Assembly (NCBI RefSeq): GCF_019924635.1 | Contig: NZ_CP065037.1 | Coordinates: 4,154,001 to 4,218,000 of the forward strand | DNA: 64,000 nucleotides | Source: Leifsonia sp. ZF2019 | GTDB taxonomy: Bacteria > Actinomycetota > Actinomycetes > Actinomycetales > Microbacteriaceae | Reading direction: 5' to 3' | Shown: positions 15,977 through 23,904 of the stretch, piece by piece | How positions within the stretch are numbered: position 1 is the stretch's first letter | How the letters are laid out: every line of letters begins with the position of its first letter | The notes under the pieces: model-generated | Databases searched by the model: none | What the model saw: only the letters and a program-made list of their open reading frames with translations | Told to the model about the DNA's origin: nothing | Made by a program: the position numbers and the translations under genes

Positions 15977-17344
15977 TCAGTAGGCGAGCGCGCGGTCGAC
16001 GGCCTCGAGGATGCGGTCGGCGTCCGGCAGGTAGACCTCTTCGAGCTTCGCCGGCGGGAACGGGGTGTCGAACCCGGCGACACGCAGCACCGGCGACTCC
16101 AGCGAGTAGAACGCGCGCTCCGACACGGTCGCGGCGATCTCGGAGCCCACCGACACGTTCCCGGGCGCCTCCTGGGCGATCACCAGGCGACCGGTCTTCT
16201 GCACCGACTGGACGACGGGGCCGTAGTCGATGGGGGAGAGCGAGCGCAGGTCGACGACCTCCACGCTGCGCCCCTCCTCGGCGGCGAGCTCGGCCGCACG
16301 CAGCGCGACGCTGACCATGCCCGCCCACGCGACCACGGTGACGTCGGTGCCGGTGCGGACGACACGGCTGGCGTGCAGGGGCGTCGCGTTCTCGACCAGG
16401 TCGACCTCGCCCTTCGGCCAGTAGCGGCTCATCGGCTCGAAGAAGATCACGGGGTCGTCCGACTGGATGGCCTCCTGGATCATCCAGTACGCGTCGTGCG
16501 GCGTGGAGGGGGCGACGATCCGCAGGCCGGCGGTGTGGGCGAAGTACGCCTCCGGGGCCTCCTGGTGGTGCTCGACGGCGCCGATGTGACCGCCGTGGGG
16601 GATGCGCACGACGATCGGCATCTTCAGGGCGCCCTCGTGCCGGTTGGTCATCTTCGCGAGCTGCGTCGTGATCTGGTCGAACCCGGGGAAGACGAAGCCG
16701 TTGAACTGGATCTCGACCACCGGACGGTAGCCGCGCATGGCGAGCCCGATGGCTGTGCCGATGATGCCGGCCTCCGCGAGCGGGGTGTCGACGACGCGCT
16801 GCGGCCCGAACTCCTTCTGCAGCCCCTCCGTGACGCGGAAGACACCCCCGAGCGGGCCGACGTCCTCACCCAGGACGAGCACGGTGGGGTCGTCGGCGAG
16901 CGCACGGCGCAACCCGGCGTTGAGCGCCTTCACGAGAGGGAGGTTCTGCACCGGCTCCTCGGGAGCGACCGGTGTCCGGGCGGGCACGTCCTCCGCGGCA
17001 GGAACCTCCTGGGCCGCGGCGGCACCGTCGCCGTCGGACTGCGATCGCGCCTGCGTCTGCGCCGCCTCATCGACCTGCGCCGCCTCGTCGACCTGCGCCG
17101 CGTCGTCGACCTGCGTCGCGTCGTCGATCTGCGTCGCGTCGTCGATGGAGAACTCGCGCGACCACTCCTGCTCCGCGACATGCTCCGCCAGGACGCGGGA
17201 GTCGGGGTCGTTCTCGATGATCTCGACCACGTCGATCGCCTCCGTGTCGGCCTGCGGCTCGGCGGCCTGAAGCTGGTCGTGGCCGTCGTGGCCCTCGATC
17301 AGCTCGGCCTCCACGTACTCGGCTCCGCTTCTCACCTCGTTCAT
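15977..17344 (-). CDS. bkdB: Ketoacid dehydrogenase E1 beta with acidic repeat extension
   Basis: A 455-residue protein whose last 330 or so residues are a standard E1 beta subunit ([43 protein letters not shown]). The first 122 residues are unusual: strongly acidic, with five consecutive hexapeptides of the form [IV]D[DE]A[TA]Q at residues 67-96, then an Ala/Pro/Glu linker. E1 beta normally begins close to NLPLVKAL. The ATG at 17344 overlaps the E1 alpha stop by ATGA, and the frame is open throughout, so the extension is probably translated. It may be a flexible arm or docking segment; that is inference. Confidence 0.9.
   Translation of the reverse strand: MNEVRSGAEYVEAELIEGHDGHDQLQAAEPQADTEAIDVVEIIENDPDSRVLAEHVAEQEWSREFSIDDATQIDDATQVDDAAQVDEAAQVDEAAQTQARSQSDGDGAAAAQEVPAAEDVPARTPVAPEEPVQNLPLVKALNAGLRRALADDPTVLVLGEDVGPLGGVFRVTEGLQKEFGPQRVVDTPLAEAGIIGTAIGLAMRGYRPVVEIQFNGFVFPGFDQITTQLAKMTNRHEGALKMPIVVRIPHGGHIGAVEHHQEAPEAYFAHTAGLRIVAPSTPHDAYWMIQEAIQSDDPVIFFEPMSRYWPKGEVDLVENATPLHASRVVRTGTDVTVVAWAGMVSVALRAAELAAEEGRSVEVVDLRSLSPIDYGPVVQSVQKTGRLVIAQEAPGNVSVGSEIAATVSERAFYSLESPVLRVAGFDTPFPPAKLEEVYLPDADRILEAVDRALAY
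17057..17146 (-). repeat. Five 18-bp tandem repeats in the E1 beta gene
   Basis: Five in-frame 18-bp units encoding hexapeptides [24 protein letters not shown] and VDEAAQ. Adjacent units differ by a few bases. The array can expand or contract without breaking the frame, so its copy number may vary between strains. Confidence 0.85.
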
Positions 17345-18480
17345 GCGTCACCTCCGAACGACGACTCGTACTCCTCGAGCCAGCGCTGCTGCTCCTCCAT
17401 CACGGGGTGCGGCTCGCTGTAGACGTTCTCGAACATCGACTGGATGGGCGGCGGCCCGAGCTGCAGCGTCCGGCGGCGCACGTCGGCGGCGAGGTCGGTC
17501 GCCTCCTCGTCCGCCGCGTCGAAGAACGCCTGGCCCATCCCCTGCTGCTCCAGGAAGACCCGGAAGCGCAGAATGGGGTCGCGCTCCGCCCAGTACGCGG
17601 TCTCCTCGTCGGTGCGGTACTTGGAGGGGTCGTCGCTCGAGGTGTGCGCGCCCATCCGGTACGTCAGCGCCTCGATCATGCTCGGGCCCTCGCCGCTGCG
17701 CGCGTCGTCGAGGTGCTTCGCGGTCACGGCGTACGACGCGAGCACGTCGTTGCCGTCCACCTGCACGCCCGGGATGCCGAAGCCGCTCGAACGCAGGTAC
17801 AGCGGCGTGCGCGACTGCGTCGACACCGGCACCGAGATCGCCCAGTGGTTGTTCTGCAAGAAGAAGACCTGCGGGGTCTGGTAGCTCGCGGCGAAGACGA
17901 AGGCTTCGCTCACGTCGCCCTGGCTCGTCGCGCCGTCGCCGAAGTAGACGATGACCGCCTCGTCCGTCTCCGGATCGCCCGTCCCGACCTTGCCGTCGAA
18001 CTTCACGCCCATCGCGTATCCGGTGGCGTGCAGCGTCTGCGAGCCGATCACGAGCGTGTACAGGTGGAAGTTGTTCACGGCGGCGTCGGTCGGGTCCCAG
18101 CCGCCGTGCGTCACGCCGCGCAGCAGCGCCAGGATGCGGACCGGGTCGATCCCGCGGATCATCCCGACGATGTGCTCGCGGTAGGAGGGGAAGAGGTTGT
18201 CCTGCGGCTTGGCGGCGCGGGCCGAGCCGACCTGCGCGCCTTCCTGGCCGATGCTCGGGACCCAGAGCCCGAGCTGTCCCTGCCGCTGCAGGTTCGCCGC
18301 CTCGACGTCGAACGCGCGCACGCGGACCATGTCGCGGTAGAAGCGCCGGTAGTCGTCCTCGTCCAGTCGCTCGAGGTAGGGGAGGTACTCGCCCGCGGCG
18401 TCACTCGGCTGGAACAGGCCGTCTGCGGTCAGCAGCTGGACGGTGTTCGCCGGGCGCGGGGTATCGTTCGTCGCAACCAC
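17341..18480 (-). CDS. bkdA: Ketoacid dehydrogenase E1 alpha subunit
   Basis: A 379-residue thiamine-diphosphate-dependent E1 alpha. The cofactor motif runs from GDGATSQGDVSEAF to QNNHWAIS, and the phosphorylation-loop region YRMGAHTSSDDPSKYR resembles branched-chain enzymes. It decarboxylates a 2-oxo acid and passes the acyl group to the E2 lipoyl arm. It starts 4 bp after the upstream aminotransferase stop and overlaps E1 beta by ATGA, so the four genes form one operon. Branched-chain 2-oxo acids are the likeliest substrates; pyruvate-type activity is not excluded. Confidence 0.92.
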   Translation of the reverse strand: MVATNDTPRPANTVQLLTADGLFQPSDAAGEYLPYLERLDEDDYRRFYRDMVRVRAFDVEAANLQRQGQLGLWVPSIGQEGAQVGSARAAKPQDNLFPSYREHIVGMIRGIDPVRILALLRGVTHGGWDPTDAAVNNFHLYTLVIGSQTLHATGYAMGVKFDGKVGTGDPETDEAVIVYFGDGATSQGDVSEAFVFAASYQTPQVFFLQNNHWAISVPVSTQSRTPLYLRSSGFGIPGVQVDGNDVLASYAVTAKHLDDARSGEGPSMIEALTYRMGAHTSSDDPSKYRTDEETAYWAERDPILRFRVFLEQQGMGQAFFDAADEEATDLAADVRRRTLQLGPPPIQSMFENVYSEPHPVMEEQQRWLEEYESSFGGDA

Positions 18481-18484
18481 CGTT

Positions 18485-19594
18485 CTAACCTAACCGCTTG
18501 GCCGGGTGGTCATTTGGTAGGTTCCGCACAAGATCGGCGGCCACCTCAAGGAGTTTCTCCACAGATTCCTGCTCTCCCACGCTGATCCGGATGCCTTCGC
18601 CGGCGAAGGCACGCACCGTCAGCCCGGCGTCGAAGAAGGCGTCATTGGCGGCCTCGGTCCGCTCCCCGGTGGCCAGCCACACGAAGTTGCCCTGCGCCTC
18701 CGGCACGGCCCAGCCCTGCGCGAGCAGCGCCTCCCGCAGCCGGTCGCGCCGCATCGCCACCCGGGCGACGCGCTCCATGAGCTCGTCCTCCGCGTCGATC
18801 GACGCGAGCGCCGCGACGCGGGAGGCATCGGTCACGGAGAGCGGGATGGCCGCCGAGCGCGCCGCGTCGAGCACGGCGGCCGGGCCGACGACGTAACCGA
18901 TCCGCAGCGCGGCCAGCCCGTACGCCTTCGAGAACGTGCGCAGCACGACGAGGTTCGGGTAGCGCTCCAGAAGCGGGATGCCGTCGACCGACGCGTCGTC
19001 GGTGACGAACTCGTAGTACGCCTCGTCGAGCAGCACCAGGAGGTCGGAGGGGATCGCGGCCATGAACTCCGCGAACTCGTCCGCCGTCACCACCGGCCCG
19101 GTCGGATTGTTGGGCGTGCACACGATCACGACGCGGGTCCGCTCGGTCACCGCCGCGGCCATCGCGGCGAGGTCATGGCCGCCGTCCGCCCGGTTCGGCA
19201 CCTGCACGCTCGTCGCACCCGCCACCGTCACCAGCCCCGGGTACGCCTCGAACGAGCGCCACGCGTACACGACCTCGTCGCCCGTGCCCGCGGCAGCCGA
19301 GATCAGCTGCGCCAGCAGCGCCACCGAGCCGCTGCCCAGGTGCACCTGCTCCACGCCGACACCGTGCCGCTCCGCGAGCCGCTGCCGCAGATCGGCACCG
19401 CCCGCGTTCGGGTAGCGGTTGAGCTCGCCGAGCGTGGCGGCCACGGCCTCCACGACGGCGGGCAGAGGAGGGTACGGGTTCTCGTTGCTGGACAGCTTGA
19501 AGCCGTCCGCCGGTGCGGCCCGCCCCTGCCGATAGGCGGGGACCGCCACGATCTCGGGCCGGAGCTTCACGCCGAGCGCGTCTTCGGAAGTCAC
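18485..19594 (-). CDS. hisC: Histidinol-phosphate/aromatic aminotransferase
   Basis: A 369-residue fold-type I PLP aminotransferase of the HisC group. It shows [11 protein letters not shown] near the N-terminus, CTPNNPTGP, the LLDEAYYEF Asp/Tyr pair, and the PLP lysine in [15 protein letters not shown]. The late arginine lies in GIRISVGEQ. Its position as first gene of a ketoacid dehydrogenase operon, rather than in a his operon, favours a role as an aromatic or branched-chain aminotransferase (Pat type) that makes 2-oxo acids for the complex. Sequence alone does not decide between HisC and Pat. Confidence 0.85.
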   Translation of the reverse strand: MTSEDALGVKLRPEIVAVPAYRQGRAAPADGFKLSSNENPYPPLPAVVEAVAATLGELNRYPNAGGADLRQRLAERHGVGVEQVHLGSGSVALLAQLISAAAGTGDEVVYAWRSFEAYPGLVTVAGATSVQVPNRADGGHDLAAMAAAVTERTRVVIVCTPNNPTGPVVTADEFAEFMAAIPSDLLVLLDEAYYEFVTDDASVDGIPLLERYPNLVVLRTFSKAYGLAALRIGYVVGPAAVLDAARSAAIPLSVTDASRVAALASIDAEDELMERVARVAMRRDRLREALLAQGWAVPEAQGNFVWLATGERTEAANDAFFDAGLTVRAFAGEGIRISVGEQESVEKLLEVAADLVRNLPNDHPAKRLG

Positions 19595-19691
19595 CTGACC
19601 AACTTAGTCTCGCCCGCATTCCGGCGGGGGAATTCCTTTCTCGGCAGCGGGACCCCTGTCTCCCACACCCCCATCCTGGGATGATGAACGC

Positions 19692-20075
19692 ATGCGATTC
19701 CTGCTCAAGGTGATCATCAACGCCCTGGCGCTCTGGCTGACGACGTTCATCGTCAGCGGCGTCACCGTGAAGCCGTACGCGGACGGAACGACCGCGACCG
19801 TGCTGACCTACCTGCTGATCGCGGTGATCTTCGGCGTGGTCAACGCGATCGTCGGCACTGCGATCCGCATCGTGGCGTTCCCGATCTACATCATCACGCT
19901 CGGTCTCATCTCCCTGGTGGTGAACGCCCTCCTGCTGCTGATCGTCTCGTGGATCAGCGACGCGATGGGGTTCGGCCTGCACGTGGACGGCTTCTGGGCC
20001 GGGGTGCTCGGCGCGCTGGTGCTGGGCATCATCGCGTGGCTGTTCGGCCTGATCGTGCGGCCCAACCGCAGCTGA
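19692..20075 (+). CDS. Small phage-holin-IV-like membrane protein
   Basis: A 127-residue protein with four transmembrane helices and short loops, matching the family annotated as phage holin family 4/YvlD (start MRFLLKVIINALALWL, conserved FGVVNAIVGT, end FGLIVRPNRS). Members are common chromosomal envelope-associated proteins and not evidence for a prophage; no phage genes are nearby. It is divergent from the aminotransferase operon, with 97 bp between starts. Function unknown; some relatives belong to envelope-stress regulons. Confidence 0.82.
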   Translation: MRFLLKVIINALALWLTTFIVSGVTVKPYADGTTATVLTYLLIAVIFGVVNAIVGTAIRIVAFPIYIITLGLISLVVNALLLLIVSWISDAMGFGLHVDGFWAGVLGALVLGIIAWLFGLIVRPNRS

Positions 20076-20153
20076 CGGCCGCGGGAGCGCCGGGCGCACG
20101 GGGATGGGAGAATAGGCGGCGAACCCCACACGCCGATCCTCGCGAGGAGCCCC

Positions 20154-21533
20154 ATGACCGCCCTGCCTCCCCAGCCCCTGAGCCCCCTGGACGGCCGCTA
20201 TCGCTCGGCCGTGGTCGAGCTCGGCGACTTCCTCTCCGAGGCGGGCCTCAATCGGGCTCGCGTGCAGGTCGAGGTCGAGTGGCTCATCTATCTGACCGGC
20301 CACCGGATGTTCGGCTCGTCACCGCTGACGGCTGAGCAGATCCGCTCGCTGCGCGCCCTCGCCGATGGTTTCGGCCAGCCGGAGATCGACCGCCTCGCCG
20401 AGCTGGAGGCGACCACCAAGCACGACGTGAAGGCCGTCGAGTACCTCGTGCGCGAGCGTCTGCACGCGCTCGGCCTCGACCACATCGCCGAGCTGACCCA
20501 CTTCGCGGCGACCAGCGAGGACATCAACAACCTCTCCTACGCCCTCACGGTCAGCGCCGCGGTGAACCGGGTGTGGCTGCCGAAGTTCCGTGCCGTGATC
20601 GCCGAGCTGCGCGCCCAGGCGCTGCAGTACCGCGACGACGCGATGCTCGCCCGCACGCACGGCCAGCCGGCGACGCCGACGACCATGGGCAAGGAGATCG
20701 CCGTCTTCGTGCACCGCCTGGAGCGCATCCGCAAGCAGGTGGAGCAGACCGAGTACCTCGGCAAGTTCAGCGGTGCGACGGGCACGTTCGCGGCCCACCT
20801 CGTCGCCGACCCGGGTGCGGACTGGCCGCGCATCTCGCGCGAGTTCGTCGGCAGCCTGGGCCTCGACTGGAACCCGCTGACGACGCAGATCGAGTCGCAC
20901 GACTGGCAGGCAGAGCTGTACTCCCGCATCTCGCACGCCAATCGTGTCCTGCACAACCTCGCGACCGACATCTGGACCTACATCTCGCTCGGCTATTTCC
21001 GTCAGGTCCCCGAGCCCGGCGCGACCGGCTCGTCGACGATGCCGCACAAGGTCAACCCGATCCGGTTCGAGAACGCCGAGGCGAACCTCGAGCTGTCGAG
21101 CGCCGTGCTCGACTCGCTGGCTGCGACGCTCGTCACCAGCCGCCTCCAGCGCGACCTGACCGACTCGACCACGCAGCGCAACATCGGCGTCGGCCTCGGC
21201 CACTCGGTGCTCGCCCTCGACAACATCCAGCGCGGCCTCGGGCAGATCTCGCTCGACCGCGCCGCGCTCGACGCCGACCTCGACGCGAACTGGGAGGTGC
21301 TGGCCGAGGCCATCCAGACCGTCATCCGCGCCGAGGTCACCGCCGGGCGCTCGACCATCTCCGATCCGTACGCGCTGCTCAAGGAGCTCACGCGCGGCAA
21401 GCGCGTGGACCACGCCGGTCTCACGGAGTTCGTCAACGGCCTCGAGATCAGCCAGGCGGCCAAGAACCGCCTGCTCGAGCTCACCCCGACGGGCTACGTC
21501 GGCCTCGCGTCGGAGCTCGTCGCGCTGCTCTGA
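20154..21533 (+). CDS. purB: Adenylosuccinate lyase
   Basis: A 459-residue member of the fumarase/aspartase superfamily. It has the signature GSSTMPHKVNP, the TSEDINNLSYAL region, and the catalytic HGQPATPTTMGKE segment. It catalyses two beta-eliminations releasing fumarate: SAICAR to AICAR and adenylosuccinate to AMP. Full length and without defects. The ATG at 20154 opens MTALPPQPLSPLDGRY, with GAGGAGC upstream. It is followed by a perfect hairpin terminator. Confidence 0.96.
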   Translation: MTALPPQPLSPLDGRYRSAVVELGDFLSEAGLNRARVQVEVEWLIYLTGHRMFGSSPLTAEQIRSLRALADGFGQPEIDRLAELEATTKHDVKAVEYLVRERLHALGLDHIAELTHFAATSEDINNLSYALTVSAAVNRVWLPKFRAVIAELRAQALQYRDDAMLARTHGQPATPTTMGKEIAVFVHRLERIRKQVEQTEYLGKFSGATGTFAAHLVADPGADWPRISREFVGSLGLDWNPLTTQIESHDWQAELYSRISHANRVLHNLATDIWTYISLGYFRQVPEPGATGSSTMPHKVNPIRFENAEANLELSSAVLDSLAATLVTSRLQRDLTDSTTQRNIGVGLGHSVLALDNIQRGLGQISLDRAALDADLDANWEVLAEAIQTVIRAEVTAGRSTISDPYALLKELTRGKRVDHAGLTEFVNGLEISQAAKNRLLELTPTGYVGLASELVALL

Positions 21534-21553
21534 GCCGCGCGAAGCAGAGCATG

Positions 21554-21588
21554 CGAGAGGCCGCCGGCGACCTGCCGGCGGCCTCTCG
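21554..21588. terminator. Bidirectional terminator after purB
   Basis: A perfect 15-bp stem (CGAGAGGCCGCCGGC and its complement) with a 5-nt loop, between the convergent purB and the small membrane protein gene. It is centred 38 bp past the purB stop and 35 bp past the stop of the opposing gene. Confidence 0.8.
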
Positions 21589-21605
21589 TCGTTCGCAGTC
21601 CCTGG

Positions 21606-21911
21606 TCAGTGACCGGAGGGCTTGTCCTTGTCGCGCGCTTCGGCGTCCTGTTCGAGGATGTCCTCCACCTCGGCCGCATTCGGCTTGAAAGCGAGGGCGA
21701 AGAGGGCCGTGAGCACGAGCGCCAGGATGAAGGCCACACCGAAGAAGATGCCGGCGAGCAGGATGTCGCGCGTGGACATCAACACGATGAGGCCCGTGAA
21801 GATCCCGAGGCCCCCCGAGATGGCGAGCAGCTCGACGGGGAGGAAGCGGTCACGACGGGTCGGCTGGAGGCTGGAGGTCACGCTGGGGTCTTTCTTGTCA
21901 CGCTTGGTCAC
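21606..21911 (-). CDS. Small two-helix membrane protein
   Basis: A 101-residue protein with two transmembrane helices (LLAISGGLGIFTGLIVLMS and LLAGIFFGVAFILALVL) between a basic N-terminus and an acidic C-terminus. No family is recognised. The GTG at 21911 overlaps the stop of the preceding DUF308-like gene by GTGA, which fixes the start and indicates translational coupling. The two products may act together in the membrane. Confidence 0.75.
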   Translation of the reverse strand: MTKRDKKDPSVTSSLQPTRRDRFLPVELLAISGGLGIFTGLIVLMSTRDILLAGIFFGVAFILALVLTALFALAFKPNAAEVEDILEQDAEARDKDKPSGH

Positions 21912-22507
21912 GATGCCTCCGCCTGCCGTGCGGCCTCCTGAGAGCGTGCCGCCGAGCGCAGGGAGACGGCGCCGATGCCCTGGAAGACGCCGACGATGAC
22001 CGCCCACGCTCCGAAGAGGCCGACGGCGAGCAGAGCGTCGGCGGGCACGAGCAGCAGCACGAGCGCCAGGATGGCGGTCAGCGCCCCGGTGACGAGCCAG
22101 TCGCGCGCCGCGGCGTCACGGCCCCGGTCGCGCAGGCCGCTGTAGAGCTCGAGGAACCCGGTGAGCGCACCCCACACGGTGACGAGGTAGAGGAAGAGCC
22201 CGAGACCGCTGCCGGCCAGGGCGAGGGCGAGCACACCGGCGATCACGCCGACGGCTCCCTGAATGACGAAGAGGGTGCGGCTGAGACTGCGCGGGCCGGC
22301 GAGGAGCGTGAGCACGGCGGTCGCGATCCCGTCGGCGATCGCGAAGACGCCGAAGACGATCAGCCCGAAGACGGCCGTGTGGGCGCCCTGGGTGAAGGTG
22401 ACGACGACAGCAGCGACGAGCGCGATGACGGCGCGCACGGCGGGGACGACCCAGTAGCGGCTCGGAGTCTGAATCCCCGGGATCTGGGCAGGAACGGCGG
22501 GTGCCAC
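21908..22507 (-). CDS. DUF308/HdeD-like membrane protein
   Basis: A 199-residue protein with six predicted transmembrane helices arranged as short hairpins, resembling the DUF308/HdeD group (TAVFGLIVFGVFAIADGI, GALTGFLELYSGLR). HdeD in E. coli is linked to acid resistance, but most members are uncharacterised. The start is GTG at 22507; the protein opens with a Pro-rich stretch before helix 1. Coupled to the small membrane gene downstream, and divergent from the Pr6Pr-family gene with 97 bp between. Confidence 0.75.
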   Translation of the reverse strand: MAPAVPAQIPGIQTPSRYWVVPAVRAVIALVAAVVVTFTQGAHTAVFGLIVFGVFAIADGIATAVLTLLAGPRSLSRTLFVIQGAVGVIAGVLALALAGSGLGLFLYLVTVWGALTGFLELYSGLRDRGRDAAARDWLVTGALTAILALVLLLVPADALLAVGLFGAWAVIVGVFQGIGAVSLRSAARSQEAARQAEAS

Positions 22508-22604
22508 TCGGCGACCTCTCTCATACAGGTTTCCCGTCCAGTCTAGCCGTGGCCTACCTGCGCGTTTACCGCGCGCCGGGCGGCACGGCCGCTACGATCG
22601 CGCC

Positions 22605-23303
22605 ATGCGGATCGGTTTCGGCGCCCTGCGCGCGGTCATGGCGCTGGTCACCCTGGCGGCGATCATCGCCCAGCTCGCAAGCAGCATCGCCCAGACCTCC
22701 CGGGCCGGCGGAAGCGTCCCGGGACTGATCGCCAACTTTCTGAGCTTCTTCACGATCGACTCCAACGTCGCCACCGTCGTCGTGCTCGCCATCGGGGCCG
22801 TCCTGCTCTTCGGCCGTTCCGGCGACGACCCGGCCTGGTTCACGGCGCTCCGTGCCGCCGTGGTCACCTACATGGTCACGACGGGAGTGGTGTACAACCT
22901 CCTGCTGCGCAACATCGCGCTGCCGCAGGGTCAGACGGTCGCCTGGTCGAACGAGGTGCTGCACGTCATCGCGCCGCTCTACATGCTGCTCGACTGGCTG
23001 CTCGCGCCGGGTCGGGCACCGCTGCGGCGCCGCGTCGTGTGGGGCATCGCCGCGTTCCCGATCGTGTGGGCCGTCTACACGCTGCTGCGCGCGCCGATCG
23101 CGGCGGAGCCGACCACCGGACGGCAGCCGTGGTATCCGTACCCCTTCCTCAACCCCGCGACGTCGGCCAACGGGTATCTCAGCGTGGCGTTCTACATCGT
23201 GCTGATCGCCGCGGTCATCCTGTGCACCGGTTACGGCGTCGTGTGGGTCTCGCGGCGCTGGCGGGGCAGCAGACCGCTCCCGGTCGACGCCGACGCCCCC
23301 TGA
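22605..23303 (+). CDS. Pr6Pr-family integral membrane protein
   Basis: A 232-residue protein with six or seven transmembrane helices. It resembles the actinobacterial Pr6Pr family, related to FAR-17a/AIG1-type proteins: FTIDSNVATVVVLAIG, YNLLLRNIALPQ, the NEVLHVIAPLYMLLDWLL stretch with a conserved His, and WYPYPFLNP. The conserved His and Thr of related eukaryotic proteins act in hydrolysis of fatty-acid esters; that activity is not shown for bacterial members. Its last 73 bp overlap the convergent membrane gene. Confidence 0.8.
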   Translation: MRIGFGALRAVMALVTLAAIIAQLASSIAQTSRAGGSVPGLIANFLSFFTIDSNVATVVVLAIGAVLLFGRSGDDPAWFTALRAAVVTYMVTTGVVYNLLLRNIALPQGQTVAWSNEVLHVIAPLYMLLDWLLAPGRAPLRRRVVWGIAAFPIVWAVYTLLRAPIAAEPTTGRQPWYPYPFLNPATSANGYLSVAFYIVLIAAVILCTGYGVVWVSRRWRGSRPLPVDADAP

Positions 23304-23788
23304 TCCCCTTCGCGCCCGGACCAGACGACCACTGCGGCGATCCCGCCGATCACCAGCAGGAAGGCGCCGGTCGGCGTGACCCGGTCGGCGAGCCCGTGCT
23401 GAGCGCACAGCGCCGAGACGATCCCCGCGGCCACTCCGGCGACGGAGACCACGGCCAAGGAGGAGGAGACGGCGCGTGCGGCACCGGTGTGCACGAGCCC
23501 CGTCACCAGTAGCGCCGCTGCCGCGATCAGCCAGACCGCCGCGAGCGGGAAGGCGAGCGCGAGCCCGACGGTGTCGCGCATCAGGAGGCCCGGGACGAGG
23601 TAGATCGTCGCCGCGGCCAGCACCAGGACGGCGCCGAGCGCGAGGTAGCCGAGGAGGCGGCCGCGTTCCGTGCGCATCCGGTCGAGCGACGGGGTGAGCG
23701 CCGTCCAGGTGAACGCCAGCGAGAACGCGACCACCGCGAGTGCGACCGCGCCTGCGCTCTGCAGGAGAGGGAGGAGGATCGTGTCCAT
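23231..23788 (-). CDS. Four- to five-helix membrane protein
   Basis: A 185-residue hydrophobic protein of unknown function with about five transmembrane segments (AGAVALAVVAFSLAFTWTAL through GAFLLVIGGIAAVVVW). The ATG at 23788 begins just before helix 1, with GGAGG-like bases upstream. The last 24 residues are hydrophilic and are encoded antisense to the end of the Pr6Pr gene. Both frames look like real coding sequence, so this is probably a true convergent overlap. No conserved motif tells its role. Confidence 0.68.
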   Translation of the reverse strand: MDTILLPLLQSAGAVALAVVAFSLAFTWTALTPSLDRMRTERGRLLGYLALGAVLVLAAATIYLVPGLLMRDTVGLALAFPLAAVWLIAAAALLVTGLVHTGAARAVSSSLAVVSVAGVAAGIVSALCAQHGLADRVTPTGAFLLVIGGIAAVVVWSGREGDQGASASTGSGLLPRQRRETHTTP

Positions 23789-23846
23789 GCCTCCATTAGA
23801 CCCGCGCCGTGGGGACTCCCGCGTCATCCCGCAGGATGATCCCGTC

Positions 23847-23890
23847 GAGCAGGGGAGGGCCGGCTCCGTCGAGCCGGCCCTCCCCTGCTC
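23847..23890 (-). terminator. 20-bp perfect hairpin after the surface protein gene
   Basis: A perfect 20-bp stem (23847-23866 with 23871-23890) closed by CGTC, 14 bp past the stop of the large surface protein. It is the longest uninterrupted stem seen in the window. It would isolate the surface protein from the downstream membrane gene. Confidence 0.85.
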
Positions 23891-23904
23891 TGCGACTCGC
23901 GCCG

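Noticed and set aside
12680..16314. Very long open frames of about 1,000 residues antisense to, or out of frame with, the permease and ketoacid dehydrogenase genes (12680-15886 minus; 13339-16314 plus)
   Set aside because: They are Arg/Asp/Gly-rich with no recognisable domain and lie over genes with clear families. Long empty frames are expected at this G+C content.
19692..20075. Prophage remnant suggested by a holin-like product
   Set aside because: This four-helix family is widespread on chromosomes; no endolysin, integrase or structural phage genes lie nearby.
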